Below are positions 24,301 to 32,607 of a stretch of 64,000 nt of DNA, piece after piece. Numbering within the stretch: position 1 is the stretch's first letter; each line of letters opens with the position of its first letter. The notes below the pieces were generated by a model. It saw only the letters and a program-made list of their open reading frames with translations, had not been told where the DNA came from and did no database searches. The stretch is taken from assembly GCF_016863115.1 (NCBI RefSeq), contig NZ_BOOG01000017.1:62001-126000 (forward strand), written 5' to 3'. Origin of the DNA: Sphaerimonospora thailandensis. GTDB taxonomy: Bacteria; Actinomycetota; Actinomycetes; Streptosporangiales; Streptosporangiaceae. A program made the position numbers and the translations under genes.

Positions 24301-26625
24301 ATGGCGCGGGTGACCGGTTGGATCAGGCGCCTCCTCGACAAGCCGGGGAGCGTCGATCTGGCGCCGTTCCAGCGGATCGTGGCGGAGGCCGGAGAACTCG
24401 AGGCCGGTCTGCGCGACCGGACCGAGATCATGCCGAGCGATGCGGATCGGATCGGCGCGGATCGGATCGGCGCGGATCGGATCGGCGCGGATCGGATCGG
24501 CGCGGATCGGATCGGCAGCGCCGAGTTCTGCGCGGTCGTACGCGAGGCGGCCCGCCGCGCGCTCGGCGAGCGTCCCTTCGACGTGCAGCTCGCCGGCATG
24601 CTCGCCATGCTCGACGGCCACGTCGTCCAGATGGCCACCGGCGAGGGCAAGACGCTGGTGGGGGCGTTGACCGCGGCCGGGTTCGCGCTGCGCGGCAGGC
24701 GGGTGCACGTGGTCTCGGTGAACGACTACCTCGCCCGGCGGGATGCCGAGTGGATGGCGCCGCTGTACGGCGCACTGGGCCTGACCGTCGGCTGGATCGC
24801 CGAGAGTTCGACGCCCGAGGAGCGCCGGGCCGCGTACGTCAGTGACGTCACCTACGCGGCGGTGAGCGAACTCGGCTTCGACGTGCTACGCGACCGGATG
24901 TGCACCGATCCGGCCGACCTGGTCGTACCGGCCCCGCAGGTCGCGATCGTGGACGAGGCCGACTCCGTGCTGGTGGACGAGGCGCGGGTGCCGCTGGTGC
25001 TGGCGGGTTCGGCCGATCAGGGGGTGGCCCTGCCGGAGATGGCAGCGCTGGTCCGGCGGCTGTCGAGGGGATACCACTACACGATCGACGAAGAGGGCCG
25101 CAACGTCTTCCTGACGCCCAAGGGCACCGACACCGTGGAGAAGGCGCTCGGCGTCGACCTCTACGCCGACCCCGGCGTCGTCACCCAGGTCAACCTCGCC
25201 CTGCACGCCCACGCCCTGCTGACCCGGGACGTGGACTACATCGTCAGGGACGGACGGGTGCACCTCATCAACGCCTCACGCGGCCGGGTCGCGATGCTGC
25301 AGCGATGGCCGGACGGCCTGCAGGCCGCGGTGGAGGCCAAGGAGATGCTCGCCGCTTCGGAGACCGGGGAGATCCTCGACTCGCTGACGATCCAATCCCT
25401 GATCCGGCGTTATCCCGAAATATGCGGAATGACCGGTACGGCGCTTGCGGTCGCCGACCAGCTCCGCGAGTTCTACGACCTGCGGGTCGCCGTCATCCCG
25501 CCGAACAAGCCATGCGTGAGAGTCGACGAGCCCGACCGGATCTTCGCCACGGCGGAGGACAAGGAGCAGGCGCTGCTGGAGGAGATCGCCGAGCGGCACG
25601 CCACCGGCAGGCCCGTCCTCGTCGGCACTCTCGACATCGCCGAGTCCGAGCGCCTCGCCGAGGCCCTGCGCGCCAAGGGGCTGGATCCCGTGGTGCTCAA
25701 CGCCAAGAACGACGCGCGGGAAGCCGAGGTCGTCGCCCGCGCCGGGGCCCGCGGCGCGATCACCGTCTCCACCCAGATGGCCGGGCGCGGTACGGACATC
25801 CGTCTCGGCGGCGGCCGGGCGGAGGAACGCGAGCGGGAGGTGGCCGCGCTCGGCGGGCTCTACGTCATCGGGACCGGCCGGCACGAGAGCAGCCGGCTCG
25901 ACGACCAACTCCGTGGGCGGGCCGGACGGCAGGGCGACCCCGGGGGTTCGGTGTTCTTCGTGAGCGGGCAGGACACGCTGCTCACCGCCTACCTCGCGGA
26001 CGAGTCGCTGCCTGCGACCGACGCGGACGGCGTGGTGCGCGACAGGCACGCCGCCTATCTCATCTCACACGCCCAACGTGTGGCCGAGGGAGTCAACCTC
26101 GAGATCCATCGCAACACCTGGCGGTACACCCGCCTGCTCGAGCGGCAGCGCGGGGAGCTCATGGAACGCCGGGACAAGGTCCTGCACGGAGACACGGCGG
26201 CCCGGGCGATGCTGGCCGCCTGCCCGGAGCGCTACCGGGAGCTCACCGAGGCGGTGGGGGCAGACGCGGTCCAACGGGCCGCCCGGCAGATCGTGCTGTT
26301 CCATCTGGACCGGTGCTGGACCGAGCATCTCGGCTTCCTGTCCGACCTCCGCGAGGGCATCCACCTGCGGGCACTCGGCCGGCTGAACCCGCTCGACGAG
26401 TTCAACAAGGAGTCGGTCCCCGCCTACCGCGCCATGCTCGACGAGATCGAACGACGGTCGATCGAGACCTTCGAGAAGGCCGACCTCACGCGTGATCTCG
26501 ACGAACAGGGCCTGCGGCGGCCCAGCGCGACCTGGACCTACCTCGTCCAGGACAACCCGTTCGGCTCCGAGTGGGACCGGATCCTCAGCCGGGTCGCCGG
26601 CGCCCTGAAGCGCCGCAAGCGCTGA
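24301..26625 (+). CDS. secA2: Accessory Sec translocation ATPase SecA2
   Basis: A 774-residue SecA-type motor that drives export of a protein subset through SecYEG. Walker A is A-T-G-E-G-K-T at about residues 112-118, the DEAD motif is V-D-E-A-D-S-V at 217-223, the second helicase domain has S-T-Q-M-A-G-R-G-T-D-I, and R-G-R-A-G-R-Q-G-D-P-G-G-S is motif VI. It is shorter than SecA1 (about 900+ aa) and lacks the C-terminal cysteine cluster, which fits the mycobacterial-type SecA2. ATG at 24301 has GGGAGGG 7 nt upstream. Residues 48-72 are five perfect A-D-R-I-G repeats in the N-terminal domain, an unusual insertion. No accessory export cargo gene is adjacent, although a DPBB-like surface protein gene follows convergently. 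Confidence 0.9.
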   Translation: MARVTGWIRRLLDKPGSVDLAPFQRIVAEAGELEAGLRDRTEIMPSDADRIGADRIGADRIGADRIGADRIGSAEFCAVVREAARRALGERPFDVQLAGMLAMLDGHVVQMATGEGKTLVGALTAAGFALRGRRVHVVSVNDYLARRDAEWMAPLYGALGLTVGWIAESSTPEERRAAYVSDVTYAAVSELGFDVLRDRMCTDPADLVVPAPQVAIVDEADSVLVDEARVPLVLAGSADQGVALPEMAALVRRLSRGYHYTIDEEGRNVFLTPKGTDTVEKALGVDLYADPGVVTQVNLALHAHALLTRDVDYIVRDGRVHLINASRGRVAMLQRWPDGLQAAVEAKEMLAASETGEILDSLTIQSLIRRYPEICGMTGTALAVADQLREFYDLRVAVIPPNKPCVRVDEPDRIFATAEDKEQALLEEIAERHATGRPVLVGTLDIAESERLAEALRAKGLDPVVLNAKNDAREAEVVARAGARGAITVSTQMAGRGTDIRLGGGRAEEREREVAALGGLYVIGTGRHESSRLDDQLRGRAGRQGDPGGSVFFVSGQDTLLTAYLADESLPATDADGVVRDRHAAYLISHAQRVAEGVNLEIHRNTWRYTRLLERQRGELMERRDKVLHGDTAARAMLAACPERYRELTEAVGADAVQRAARQIVLFHLDRCWTEHLGFLSDLREGIHLRALGRLNPLDEFNKESVPAYRAMLDEIERRSIETFEKADLTRDLDEQGLRRPSATWTYLVQDNPFGSEWDRILSRVAGALKRRKR
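24442..24516. repeat. 15-bp perfect tandem repeat, 5 copies, in secA2
   Basis: Five identical copies of GCGGATCGGATCGGC encode five A-D-R-I-G units in frame. Perfect identity of all copies suggests recent expansion or ongoing length variation. Confidence 0.95.
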
Positions 26626-26636
26626 GCCCCTCCTCT

Positions 26637-26663
26637 CCCAACACACCCAACACACCCAACACC
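26637..26663. repeat. 9-bp tandem repeat, 3 copies
   Basis: Three near-identical cccaacacM units lie in the short spacer between convergent secA2 and the DPBB-like gene. They contain no hairpin. Confidence 0.7.
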
Positions 26664-26679
26664 AGGGTCTGGCCTGGGC

Positions 26680-27258
26680 TTAGTCTCTGCTGTTCCTCAG
26701 GAGGTCGCTCACCATGGCGAGCGGCCGGGGACGGCGGCGGAACAGCGCCTTCACCCCGACTGCGGCGAGCGCGCCCACGAACACCGCGGCGGAGATCTCC
26801 GGGGTGGCCGTGGGAGTGGGGCACGGCGGCGGCGCGTCGTCCACCACGCGGTAGGCCCCGCTTGAGAACGGCTGCGGGGCGCCCTTCTTGCCCGGGCCCG
26901 CCCCCCACTCGGTGATGACGTACTCGACGGGGATGTGACCGATGCCGCCGACACCGTCGACGGTGTACGAAGAGGTGTTCCACTCGCCGCCCGTCAGTTC
27001 GGCGAACGTCTTGCCGTCGAGATCGAGCATGATGCCGTTGTTCGACGGCACTCCCGGCCCGCGGTCTCCGACGAAGAACTCGGCCTTCTTCCCCTGGTAG
27101 GTGACGTAACCCTTGGTGCCCATCGGCCAACTCGGGCTGGCCGCGAGCCCTTTCTGCATCGGCAGGCCAGACGCGGGGGCGCCCGTGTCACCGTTGATGC
27201 CGGAGCCGTCGTCCCAGAAGTACGAGGCCGTCGTGCTGCCCTTGTACCGCACCTGCAC
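26680..27258 (-). CDS. DPBB/RlpA-like protein with C-terminal membrane anchor
   Basis: The core (S-Y-F-W-D-D, G-L-P-M-Q-K-G, A-S-P-S-W-P-M-G-T, G-D-R-G-P-G-V-P-S, and D-L-D-G-K-T-F-A-E-L) matches the double-psi beta-barrel pattern of RlpA-like proteins, where D-R-G-P sits in the barrel. It is closely similar to the protein at 54095-54682. The C-terminus has a proline/threonine-rich spacer, one hydrophobic helix (A-A-V-F-V-G-A-L-A-A-V-G-V) and basic residues R-R-R-P-R, so it is tail-anchored. No signal peptide is visible. The GTG at 27258 has no good ribosome-binding site; an in-frame ATT at 27297 has AGGAG 6 nt upstream and extends the protein by 13 residues. A cell-envelope role is likely but unproved. 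Confidence 0.7.
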   Translation of the reverse strand: MQVRYKGSTTASYFWDDGSGINGDTGAPASGLPMQKGLAASPSWPMGTKGYVTYQGKKAEFFVGDRGPGVPSNNGIMLDLDGKTFAELTGGEWNTSSYTVDGVGGIGHIPVEYVITEWGAGPGKKGAPQPFSSGAYRVVDDAPPPCPTPTATPEISAAVFVGALAAVGVKALFRRRPRPLAMVSDLLRNSRD

Positions 27259-27493
27259 GCCGTTCTCGACGGGACAGGTGACGTCGTTGCTGGAAATGGG
27301 GGTCTCCTGACGTGGTCACGAATGGGTAATCGGACACTAAGTCAGGATCATGCACTTTTACTACGTTTAGCGACGAAATTTTACCTTCCGCCCATATCGC
27401 CATGATCTATCTCAAATAGGACATCGGGTGCGAGAGTCGGTCATCGACCGGCCCCGCCCGGTTGGTACGGACTCCGTGGCTGCCGCCTCGCCT

Positions 27494-28054
27494 TCAGGCG
27501 CGCTTCGGCTCGTAGTGCAGCGCGACGACCCCACACTCGAACGGGTGAGCGGCGACAAGGCGGAGCCGCCGGTAGGCGCCGCTCGCGAACACCGGCATTC
27601 CGGCGCCGATCGCGATCGGGCTGACGAACAGGTGAAGCTCGTCGAGCAGCTCATTGGCGATCAGGCTCGACACGAGCGTGCCGCCGCCGTACGCGATCAG
27701 GTCCCCGCCCGGCTGGGCCTTGAGCTTGTTCACGATCTCGACGAGGTCGCCGCCGGCGACGACGGTGTTCTTCCAGGGTGACTCGGTGAGCGTGTTGGAG
27801 ACCACGACCTTGGGCGTGTTGTTCATCCAGTCGATGGTCTCCTCGGGCTCGCCCTCCGGCCTGGACTCCCATGCGGGGATGAACCCCTCGGCGAGCTTTC
27901 GGCCCAGCACGATGCGGTCGACCGGCTCCATCAGCCCCTTGATGTAGGTGCCGATGTCGTCGGTCCACGCGCCCGTCATCCAGTCCATCTCGCCGTTCGG
28001 GCCGGCCATGTAGCCGTCGACGCTGACCTGGGTCTGGAGCTTGAACTTGCGCAT
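27494..28054 (-). CDS. Dihydrofolate reductase / RibD C-terminal family protein
   Basis: A 186-residue protein of the DHFR-like RibD_C group. Features are S-V-D-G-Y-M-A-G-P-N-G-E near the start, V-L-G-R-K-L, a V-V-A-G-G-D-L segment, I-A-Y-G-G-G-T-L-V-S-S-L for the nucleotide-binding turn, and G-M-P-V-F near the end. Members reduce diverse small molecules with NADPH; the substrate here is unknown and no riboflavin genes are adjacent. ATG at 28054 is preceded by GGAAAGGAAG; an in-frame ATG at 28072 is less likely. Confidence 0.85.
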   Translation of the reverse strand: MRKFKLQTQVSVDGYMAGPNGEMDWMTGAWTDDIGTYIKGLMEPVDRIVLGRKLAEGFIPAWESRPEGEPEETIDWMNNTPKVVVSNTLTESPWKNTVVAGGDLVEIVNKLKAQPGGDLIAYGGGTLVSSLIANELLDELHLFVSPIAIGAGMPVFASGAYRRLRLVAAHPFECGVVALHYEPKRA

Positions 28055-28352
28055 GAGCTGCTTCCTTTCCATGGCTTCCGACTTGGCGGAATGCGGGTCC
28101 GGATCGCCTCGTCGGCCGAACGGTCTCCATCATGGCATCCGACGATTTTTTTTGTCAAGGCATAAATATTTGTCGGCTGGAGATGCGGAGCCAGATGGGT
28201 CGGCGAAGTGTGAATGACCTGCTTGGGGCGGGTCATAGGTACTCAGAAGCACCGGAAGGACAGCTGCCCGCATCGCTGCGGAGACCGTGATCGGCCCGGC
28301 TGGAACACGACCTGGGACCGGCACGGAACGAACGGATGATCAGAGGAAAGCG

Positions 28353-28823
28353 ATGGGTGTCGAGACCATGATCGCGGCAGACGTGATGAGCCGGACCCTC
28401 GTCACGGTCGAGCCGGACGAATCACCACTGATGGCATGGGAGCTCATGCGGCGGGCGGGTGTGCACCACCTGCCGGTCGTGGACGACGAGTCCAGGATCG
28501 TCGGCGTGCTGGGGCGGGAGGACCTGTCCTCTCATTGGTCGGGAGGTCCGGCGGAACAGTCCCGGGTGCGGGTGAGGGAACTCCTGCCCGACAGGCCCGG
28601 ACCACAGGCGGCGCCGACCTCGCCGCTCGATGAGGTGGTCGCCCAGATGATCGATTCGGCGGCGGGCGCCGTTCCGGTGGTCAGCCCCCGGGGCACCCTG
28701 GAGGGATTGATCACCGCGAGGGACGTGCTGCTGGCGGTCGCCGGACGCGTTCCGCGCCGCGAGGACGCCGACGTCAAGGGCGGGCTGTTCCGCCTGGAGC
28801 CGGTACTGCCGCCGCATCCGTGA
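28353..28823 (+). CDS. Two-CBS-domain protein
   Basis: A 156-residue protein with two CBS domains: the first about residues 7-65 (D-V-M-S-R-T-L-V-T-V, then V-H-H-L-P-V-V-D-D-E, G-V-L-G-R-E-D-L), the second about residues 76-135 (L-D-E-V-V-A-Q-M-I, then G-A-V-P-V-V-S-P-R-G, L-I-T-A-R-D-V-L). CBS pairs bind adenosyl ligands and sense energy status. No catalytic domain is fused. ATG at 28353 follows AGAGGAAAG. It is adjacent to a PPOX-type protein gene, as is common in actinomycete stress-response clusters. Confidence 0.85.
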   Translation: MGVETMIAADVMSRTLVTVEPDESPLMAWELMRRAGVHHLPVVDDESRIVGVLGREDLSSHWSGGPAEQSRVRVRELLPDRPGPQAAPTSPLDEVVAQMIDSAAGAVPVVSPRGTLEGLITARDVLLAVAGRVPRREDADVKGGLFRLEPVLPPHP

Positions 28824-28870
28824 TCAGCACGACGGCGCCGTCCACCCGGCCGGCGTGCCCAGGTCGTGTT

Positions 28871-29311
28871 CTAGCCGCGGGTGATCCTACGCCCGGTGAT
28901 CTCGACGGGCGCGATCCTGATGAACAGCTCCCGCTCGCCGCCCGCCCACGTCTCCAGGCCGGTGGCGGCGGCCTGCGCGCGCTCCTCCTCGCCGGTGATG
29001 TGGTGGGCCCCGCCCCGTACGAGCACGCTCCACCCCTCCCGGCGCGCCTCGTCTATCCGGTCGACCTCGAAGGCGACCTTGAACTCGGCGCCCTCGACCC
29101 CGGTGCGGAGATCGGTGTCGAGGGGTCCGCCGAGCGCGGTACGGAACAGGATCGTGCCCGCGTCCATCGTGTAGTTGACCGGCAGGATCACCGGTCCGGT
29201 CGGGCTGTTGAACGCCACCCGGCCCACGCCGCCCGAGGCGACGAGCTCCAGGCATTCGTCCTTGTCGAGCCATTCCAGCCGGGTCCGGCCGGAGTCGGCG
29301 TCCTCTGCCAT
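28871..29311 (-). CDS. Pyridoxamine 5'-phosphate oxidase family protein
   Basis: A 146-residue split-barrel flavin-binding protein. The pattern is G-G-V-G-R-V-A-F-N, P-V-I-L-P-V-N-Y-T-M-D-A-G, I-L-F-R-T-A-L-G-G, V-A-F-E-V-D-R-I-D-E, and G-W-S-V-L-V-R-G, as in PPOX-type proteins of the F420 or FMN group. Whether it binds F420, FMN or haem cannot be decided. ATG at 29311 (M-A-E-D-A-D) is chosen; the frame runs far upstream antisense to another gene and that extension is not used. It is convergent with the CBS-domain gene. Confidence 0.85.
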   Translation of the reverse strand: MAEDADSGRTRLEWLDKDECLELVASGGVGRVAFNSPTGPVILPVNYTMDAGTILFRTALGGPLDTDLRTGVEGAEFKVAFEVDRIDEARREGWSVLVRGGAHHITGEEERAQAAATGLETWAGGERELFIRIAPVEITGRRITRG

Positions 29312-29422
29312 GGGTACCTCCCGGTGATCGCCGCCGTTTCGGGACTTTCCGGCTTCTTCCTTCATCCGCATGCCCGATCCGGGCACGATCATCACACATC
29401 GTTCCTGAGGAGGCCGAACGGA

Positions 29423-29839
29423 ATGGAAGTGCTCAGCAGCCGGATGCTCCTGCGCCCGGCCGATCCGGACGCCAGCCGAAGGTTCTACCGGGATGTGCTC
29501 GGGCTGGCGGTGTACCGCGAGTTCGGGCCGGCCGACGACCCCGGGGTGGTGTTCTTCCTCGGACAGGGCCTTCTCGAGGTCTCCCCGGCCCCTGAGACCG
29601 ACACGGTCTCGGAAGGCTCGCACGCGGCCCACCTCCAGATCTGGCTCCAGGTCCGGGACGTCCGGGCGGAGCACGACCGGCTGGTGGCCGCGGGGGTGCC
29701 CGTACGGCGCCCGCCTCTCACGGAGCCCTGGGGGCTGATCGAGATGTGGATCGAGGACCCGGACGGCACGCCCATAGTGCTCGTCCAGATCCCCGAAGGC
29801 CACCCACTCCGCCGGGACCGCCGGTCCATCGACCTTTGA
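29423..29839 (+). CDS. VOC family protein
   Basis: A 138-residue glyoxalase-fold protein. L-R-P-A-D-P-D-A-S-R-R-F-Y-R-D-V-L-G-L is the typical N-terminal helix, followed by H-L-Q-I-W-L-Q-V-R-D-V, and W-I-E-D-P-D-G-T-P-I-V-L-V-Q near the C-terminus. It may be a dioxygenase-like or resistance-type VOC protein; the substrate is unknown. ATG at 29423 has GAGGAGG about 11 nt upstream. It is divergent from the PPOX-type gene, with a 111-bp shared upstream region. Confidence 0.82.
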   Translation: MEVLSSRMLLRPADPDASRRFYRDVLGLAVYREFGPADDPGVVFFLGQGLLEVSPAPETDTVSEGSHAAHLQIWLQVRDVRAEHDRLVAAGVPVRRPPLTEPWGLIEMWIEDPDGTPIVLVQIPEGHPLRRDRRSIDL

Positions 29840-29929
29840 TCGCGCGAACCCGGGCCCGCCCCGCACAAAGTCAACCTGCGCGTAGGGTCATAATCCTCAG
29901 ATGACCCAACACCCGAGGGAGTCGCCGAG

Positions 29930-31288
29930 ATGAGGCGGACCAGGCGGGCGTCGGCCGTTCTCAGCGGATTCCAACATCCGGCCAAGATGATCGTGACGGC
30001 CTTCGGCCTCGCCGTACTGCTCGGCACCGCCGCGCTGGCCCTGCCGTTCGCGACCGAGTCGGGTGAGTCGGCCGACTGGCTCACCGCCCTGTTCACCGCC
30101 ACCTCGTCGGTGTGCGTGACCGGCCTGGCCGTCGTGGACCTGTCGGCGCACTGGTCGGTGTTCGGCGAGGTCGTGATCGCCGTGCTGATCCAGATCGGGG
30201 GGCTGGGCATCATGACCCTGGCCTCCCTGTTCACCGTGCTCGTCTCCGGCCGGCTGGGCCTGCGCGCCCGGCTGTTCGCTCAGGAGGAGCGGAAGGCCAT
30301 CGGCATGGCGGACGTGCGGCACCTGCTGCGGCGGGTCGTGCTGTTCAGCCTGGCCTCCGAGGCGGTCGTGGCGGTGATCCTCACGCTACGGTTCGCCACC
30401 GGGTACGGCGAACCGCCCGGCCGGGCGGCCTACCTCGGGGTCTTCCACGCGGTCACCGCGTTCAACAACGCCGGGGTGACCCTGTGGCCGGACAGCCTGA
30501 TGCGGTTCGTGGCCGACCCGTGGATCTGCCTGACGATCGCGGCCGCGGTGATCACAGGCGGGCTCGGGTTCCCGGTGGTGTTCGAACTGCTCCGCTGCTG
30601 GCGCCGTCCGAGCAGGTGGTCTCTGCTGACCAGGATCACGCTGACGGTCACCGCCGTCCTGCTGCCGCTGGGCACCCTGCTCTTCCTCGGCACCGAGTGG
30701 AGCAATCCCCACACGCTGGGAGCGCTGGACGAGTCCGACCGGGTGCTGGCCGGGTTCTTCGCCGCCGCGATGCCGCGTTCCGCCGGCTTCAACAGCCTGG
30801 ACATCTCGCAGATGTACCCGTCGAGCTGGCTCACCACCGACCTGCTGATGTTCATCGGCGGCGGCAGCGCGGGCACGGCGGGCGGCATCAAGGTCACCAC
30901 GTTCGGCCTGCTGGCCTTCGTCATCTGGTCCGAGCTGCGCGGGGAGACCCATGTCAACATCGGCCACCGGCGGCTGCCCGAGTCGGCGCAGCGCCAGGCC
31001 GTCACGATCGCCGTGATCAGCGTGACCGTGATCGTCGTCGCCACCTACATCCTGCTCGTGCTGACGCCGCACAGCCTGGACCAGGTAATGTTCGAGGTCG
31101 TCTCGGCGTTCACCACGTGCGGCCTGTCCACCGGCATCACCTCCGACATCAGCCCGGCCGGGCACGCGCTGCTCGTCCTGCTCATGTTCGTGGGCAGGAT
31201 CGGACCGCTGACCTTCGGCTCCGCGCTCGCCCTGAAGGAGCGCACCAGGCGTTACGAGCTACCCGAGGAGCGGATCATCGTTGGCTGA
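29930..31288 (+). CDS. TrkH/KtrB-type potassium channel subunit
   Basis: A 452-residue membrane protein with the four M1-P-M2-like repeats of K+ channels. Selectivity-filter-like segments are T-S-S-V-C-V-T-G-L, N-A-G-V-T-L-W, R-S-A-G-F-N-S-L and C-G-L-S-T-G-I. The G-G-x-A-G-T-A-G-G motif (S-A-G-T-A-G-G-I-K) precedes the last repeat. It imports K+ across the membrane, controlled by the cytosolic regulatory subunit encoded next, whose TTG start overlaps this gene by 8 bp. ATG at 29930 has a moderate GAGATG-type site. Confidence 0.9.
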   Translation: MRRTRRASAVLSGFQHPAKMIVTAFGLAVLLGTAALALPFATESGESADWLTALFTATSSVCVTGLAVVDLSAHWSVFGEVVIAVLIQIGGLGIMTLASLFTVLVSGRLGLRARLFAQEERKAIGMADVRHLLRRVVLFSLASEAVVAVILTLRFATGYGEPPGRAAYLGVFHAVTAFNNAGVTLWPDSLMRFVADPWICLTIAAAVITGGLGFPVVFELLRCWRRPSRWSLLTRITLTVTAVLLPLGTLLFLGTEWSNPHTLGALDESDRVLAGFFAAAMPRSAGFNSLDISQMYPSSWLTTDLLMFIGGGSAGTAGGIKVTTFGLLAFVIWSELRGETHVNIGHRRLPESAQRQAVTIAVISVTVIVVATYILLVLTPHSLDQVMFEVVSAFTTCGLSTGITSDISPAGHALLVLLMFVGRIGPLTFGSALALKERTRRYELPEERIIVG

Positions 31289-31943
31289 CAGGACAAGCGA
31301 GCCGGTCGTCGTGGTCGGGCTCGGCCGCTTCGGCACGTCGCTCGCGCTGGAGCTCACCCGGCGCGGCACCGAGGTGCTCGCCATCGACCGCCGGCCCAAG
31401 GTCGTGCAGAGCCTGGCCGGGCACATCACCCATGTCGTCACGGCCGACTCCACCGACATCGAGGCGCTGCGTCAACTCGGCGTGCCCGACTTCTACCGGG
31501 CCGTGGTGGCCATCGGCGGCGATCTGGAGGCGAGCATCCTGACCGCCTCGCTGATGGTGGAGCTGGAGATCGACGACATCTGGGCGAAGGCGATCAGCCG
31601 CCAGCACGGCCGGATCCTCAGCAGGATCGGCGTTCAGCACGTGGTCTTTCCCGAGCACGACATGGGCGAGCGCGTCGCGCACATGGTCAGCGGCAGGATG
31701 CTCGACTACATAGAGGTCGACGAGAACTTCGCCCTCATCAAGACCCGCCCGCCCAAGGAGTACGTGGGCGTCCCGCTGGGAGAGTCGAACCTGCGCCGCA
31801 AGCATGGCGTGACGGTCGTGGCGGTCAAGAGCCCGGGCGAGGAGTTCACGTACGCCACCGCCGACACCGAGCTCGGCTACGGCGACGTCATCATCGTCTC
31901 CGGCCGGACCGAGCAGGTCGAACGCTTCGCCGAGCTGCCCTGA
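31281..31943 (+). CDS. TrkA/KtrA-type potassium uptake regulator (RCK)
   Basis: A 220-residue cytosolic regulatory subunit. An N-terminal Rossmann fold binds NAD(H)/ATP: G-L-G-R-F-G-T-S-L-A at residues 12-21, followed by A-I-D-R-R-P, D-S-T-D-I-E-A-L. The RCK_C domain is in the C-terminal part (Y-V-G-V-P-L-G-E, Y-G-D-V-I-I-V-S-G). TTG start at 31281, inside the end of trkH, gives translational coupling. Together they form a K+ uptake system that responds to nucleotide and possibly c-di-AMP. Confidence 0.9.
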   Translation: MADRTSEPVVVVGLGRFGTSLALELTRRGTEVLAIDRRPKVVQSLAGHITHVVTADSTDIEALRQLGVPDFYRAVVAIGGDLEASILTASLMVELEIDDIWAKAISRQHGRILSRIGVQHVVFPEHDMGERVAHMVSGRMLDYIEVDENFALIKTRPPKEYVGVPLGESNLRRKHGVTVVAVKSPGEEFTYATADTELGYGDVIIVSGRTEQVERFAELP

Positions 31944-31968
31944 GCCTGGATCCGGCCGTCCGTCGCTC

Positions 31969-32607
31969 TCACCGGTAGACGGCCACCGCGGCCTCGCCGA
32001 TGAGCAGGTCGACGGTCGCGACGATCTCCTGAACCGACCGGGAGTACTCGCCCGCGATGGTGCGCAGGCGCCCGATGAGCTGGCTCGACGGCTGATCGAT
32101 GTAGAGCACCGACTCCAGGTGCAGCACACCGACCAGCCCGCACAGCGCGGCGCAGTGGGCGTCGGGTTCCTCCCGGCGGTCGGCGGCCGCACGCACCCCG
32201 GCGCGCGCGCGTACGGCCGCAGTGGTGTTGACCGGCTGGTAACGGGTCTGCGCGAGCATGCCCAGGCGGCGTTTGTTCACCTTGGTGAGCACGCCGGCGG
32301 CGATCAGGCTTCCGCAGGTGCGGTCGTAGATGTCCTCGGCGATCTGTTTGATCCAGATCTTGAGATCGCGGTTGGCCCGATCGTTCAGGATCGCGGGGAT
32401 GAGGCTGTCGGCGACCGTGTCGCCGATAGGGGTGCGATCGTAGACGGCGAGCTGTCCCTGGGTGACGCTGAGTCGGCCGCTCAGCGTGAGATCGAGCAGC
32501 ACCGCGCCGGCGAGTCCGAGGCGCAGGGACGGCCGTTGGATCAACGCCTTGCCATCGTCGTCGTGGGCGATGAGGTACAACTCCTGATGGAGCGGCAGCC
32601 GGTTCAT
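31969..32607 (-). CDS. GPP34 (GOLPH3-like) family protein
   Basis: A 212-residue all-helical protein. L-H-Q-E-L-Y-L-I-A-H-D-D-D-G-K is the conserved N-terminus of the GPP34 family, followed by G-L-A-G-A-V-L-L-D-L-T-L-S-G-R. Eukaryotic members bind phosphoinositides; bacterial members are of unknown role, frequent in filamentous actinomycetes. Its ATG overlaps the stop codon of the APC permease gene by 4 bp, so the two are translationally coupled. This coupling suggests a membrane-associated role, which is inference. Confidence 0.85.
   Translation of the reverse strand: MNRLPLHQELYLIAHDDDGKALIQRPSLRLGLAGAVLLDLTLSGRLSVTQGQLAVYDRTPIGDTVADSLIPAILNDRANRDLKIWIKQIAEDIYDRTCGSLIAAGVLTKVNKRRLGMLAQTRYQPVNTTAAVRARAGVRAAADRREEPDAHCAALCGLVGVLHLESVLYIDQPSSQLIGRLRTIAGEYSRSVQEIVATVDLLIGEAAVAVYR

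Noticed and set aside
24442-24516. Possible CRISPR-like array
   Set aside because: The 15-bp units are contiguous with no spacers and lie in frame inside secA2, so this is a coding tandem repeat.
24018-24845. Frame with A-D-G-T repeats upstream of secA2
   Set aside because: It runs through the secA2 start in another frame and lacks a domain; only the repeat itself is kept as a feature.
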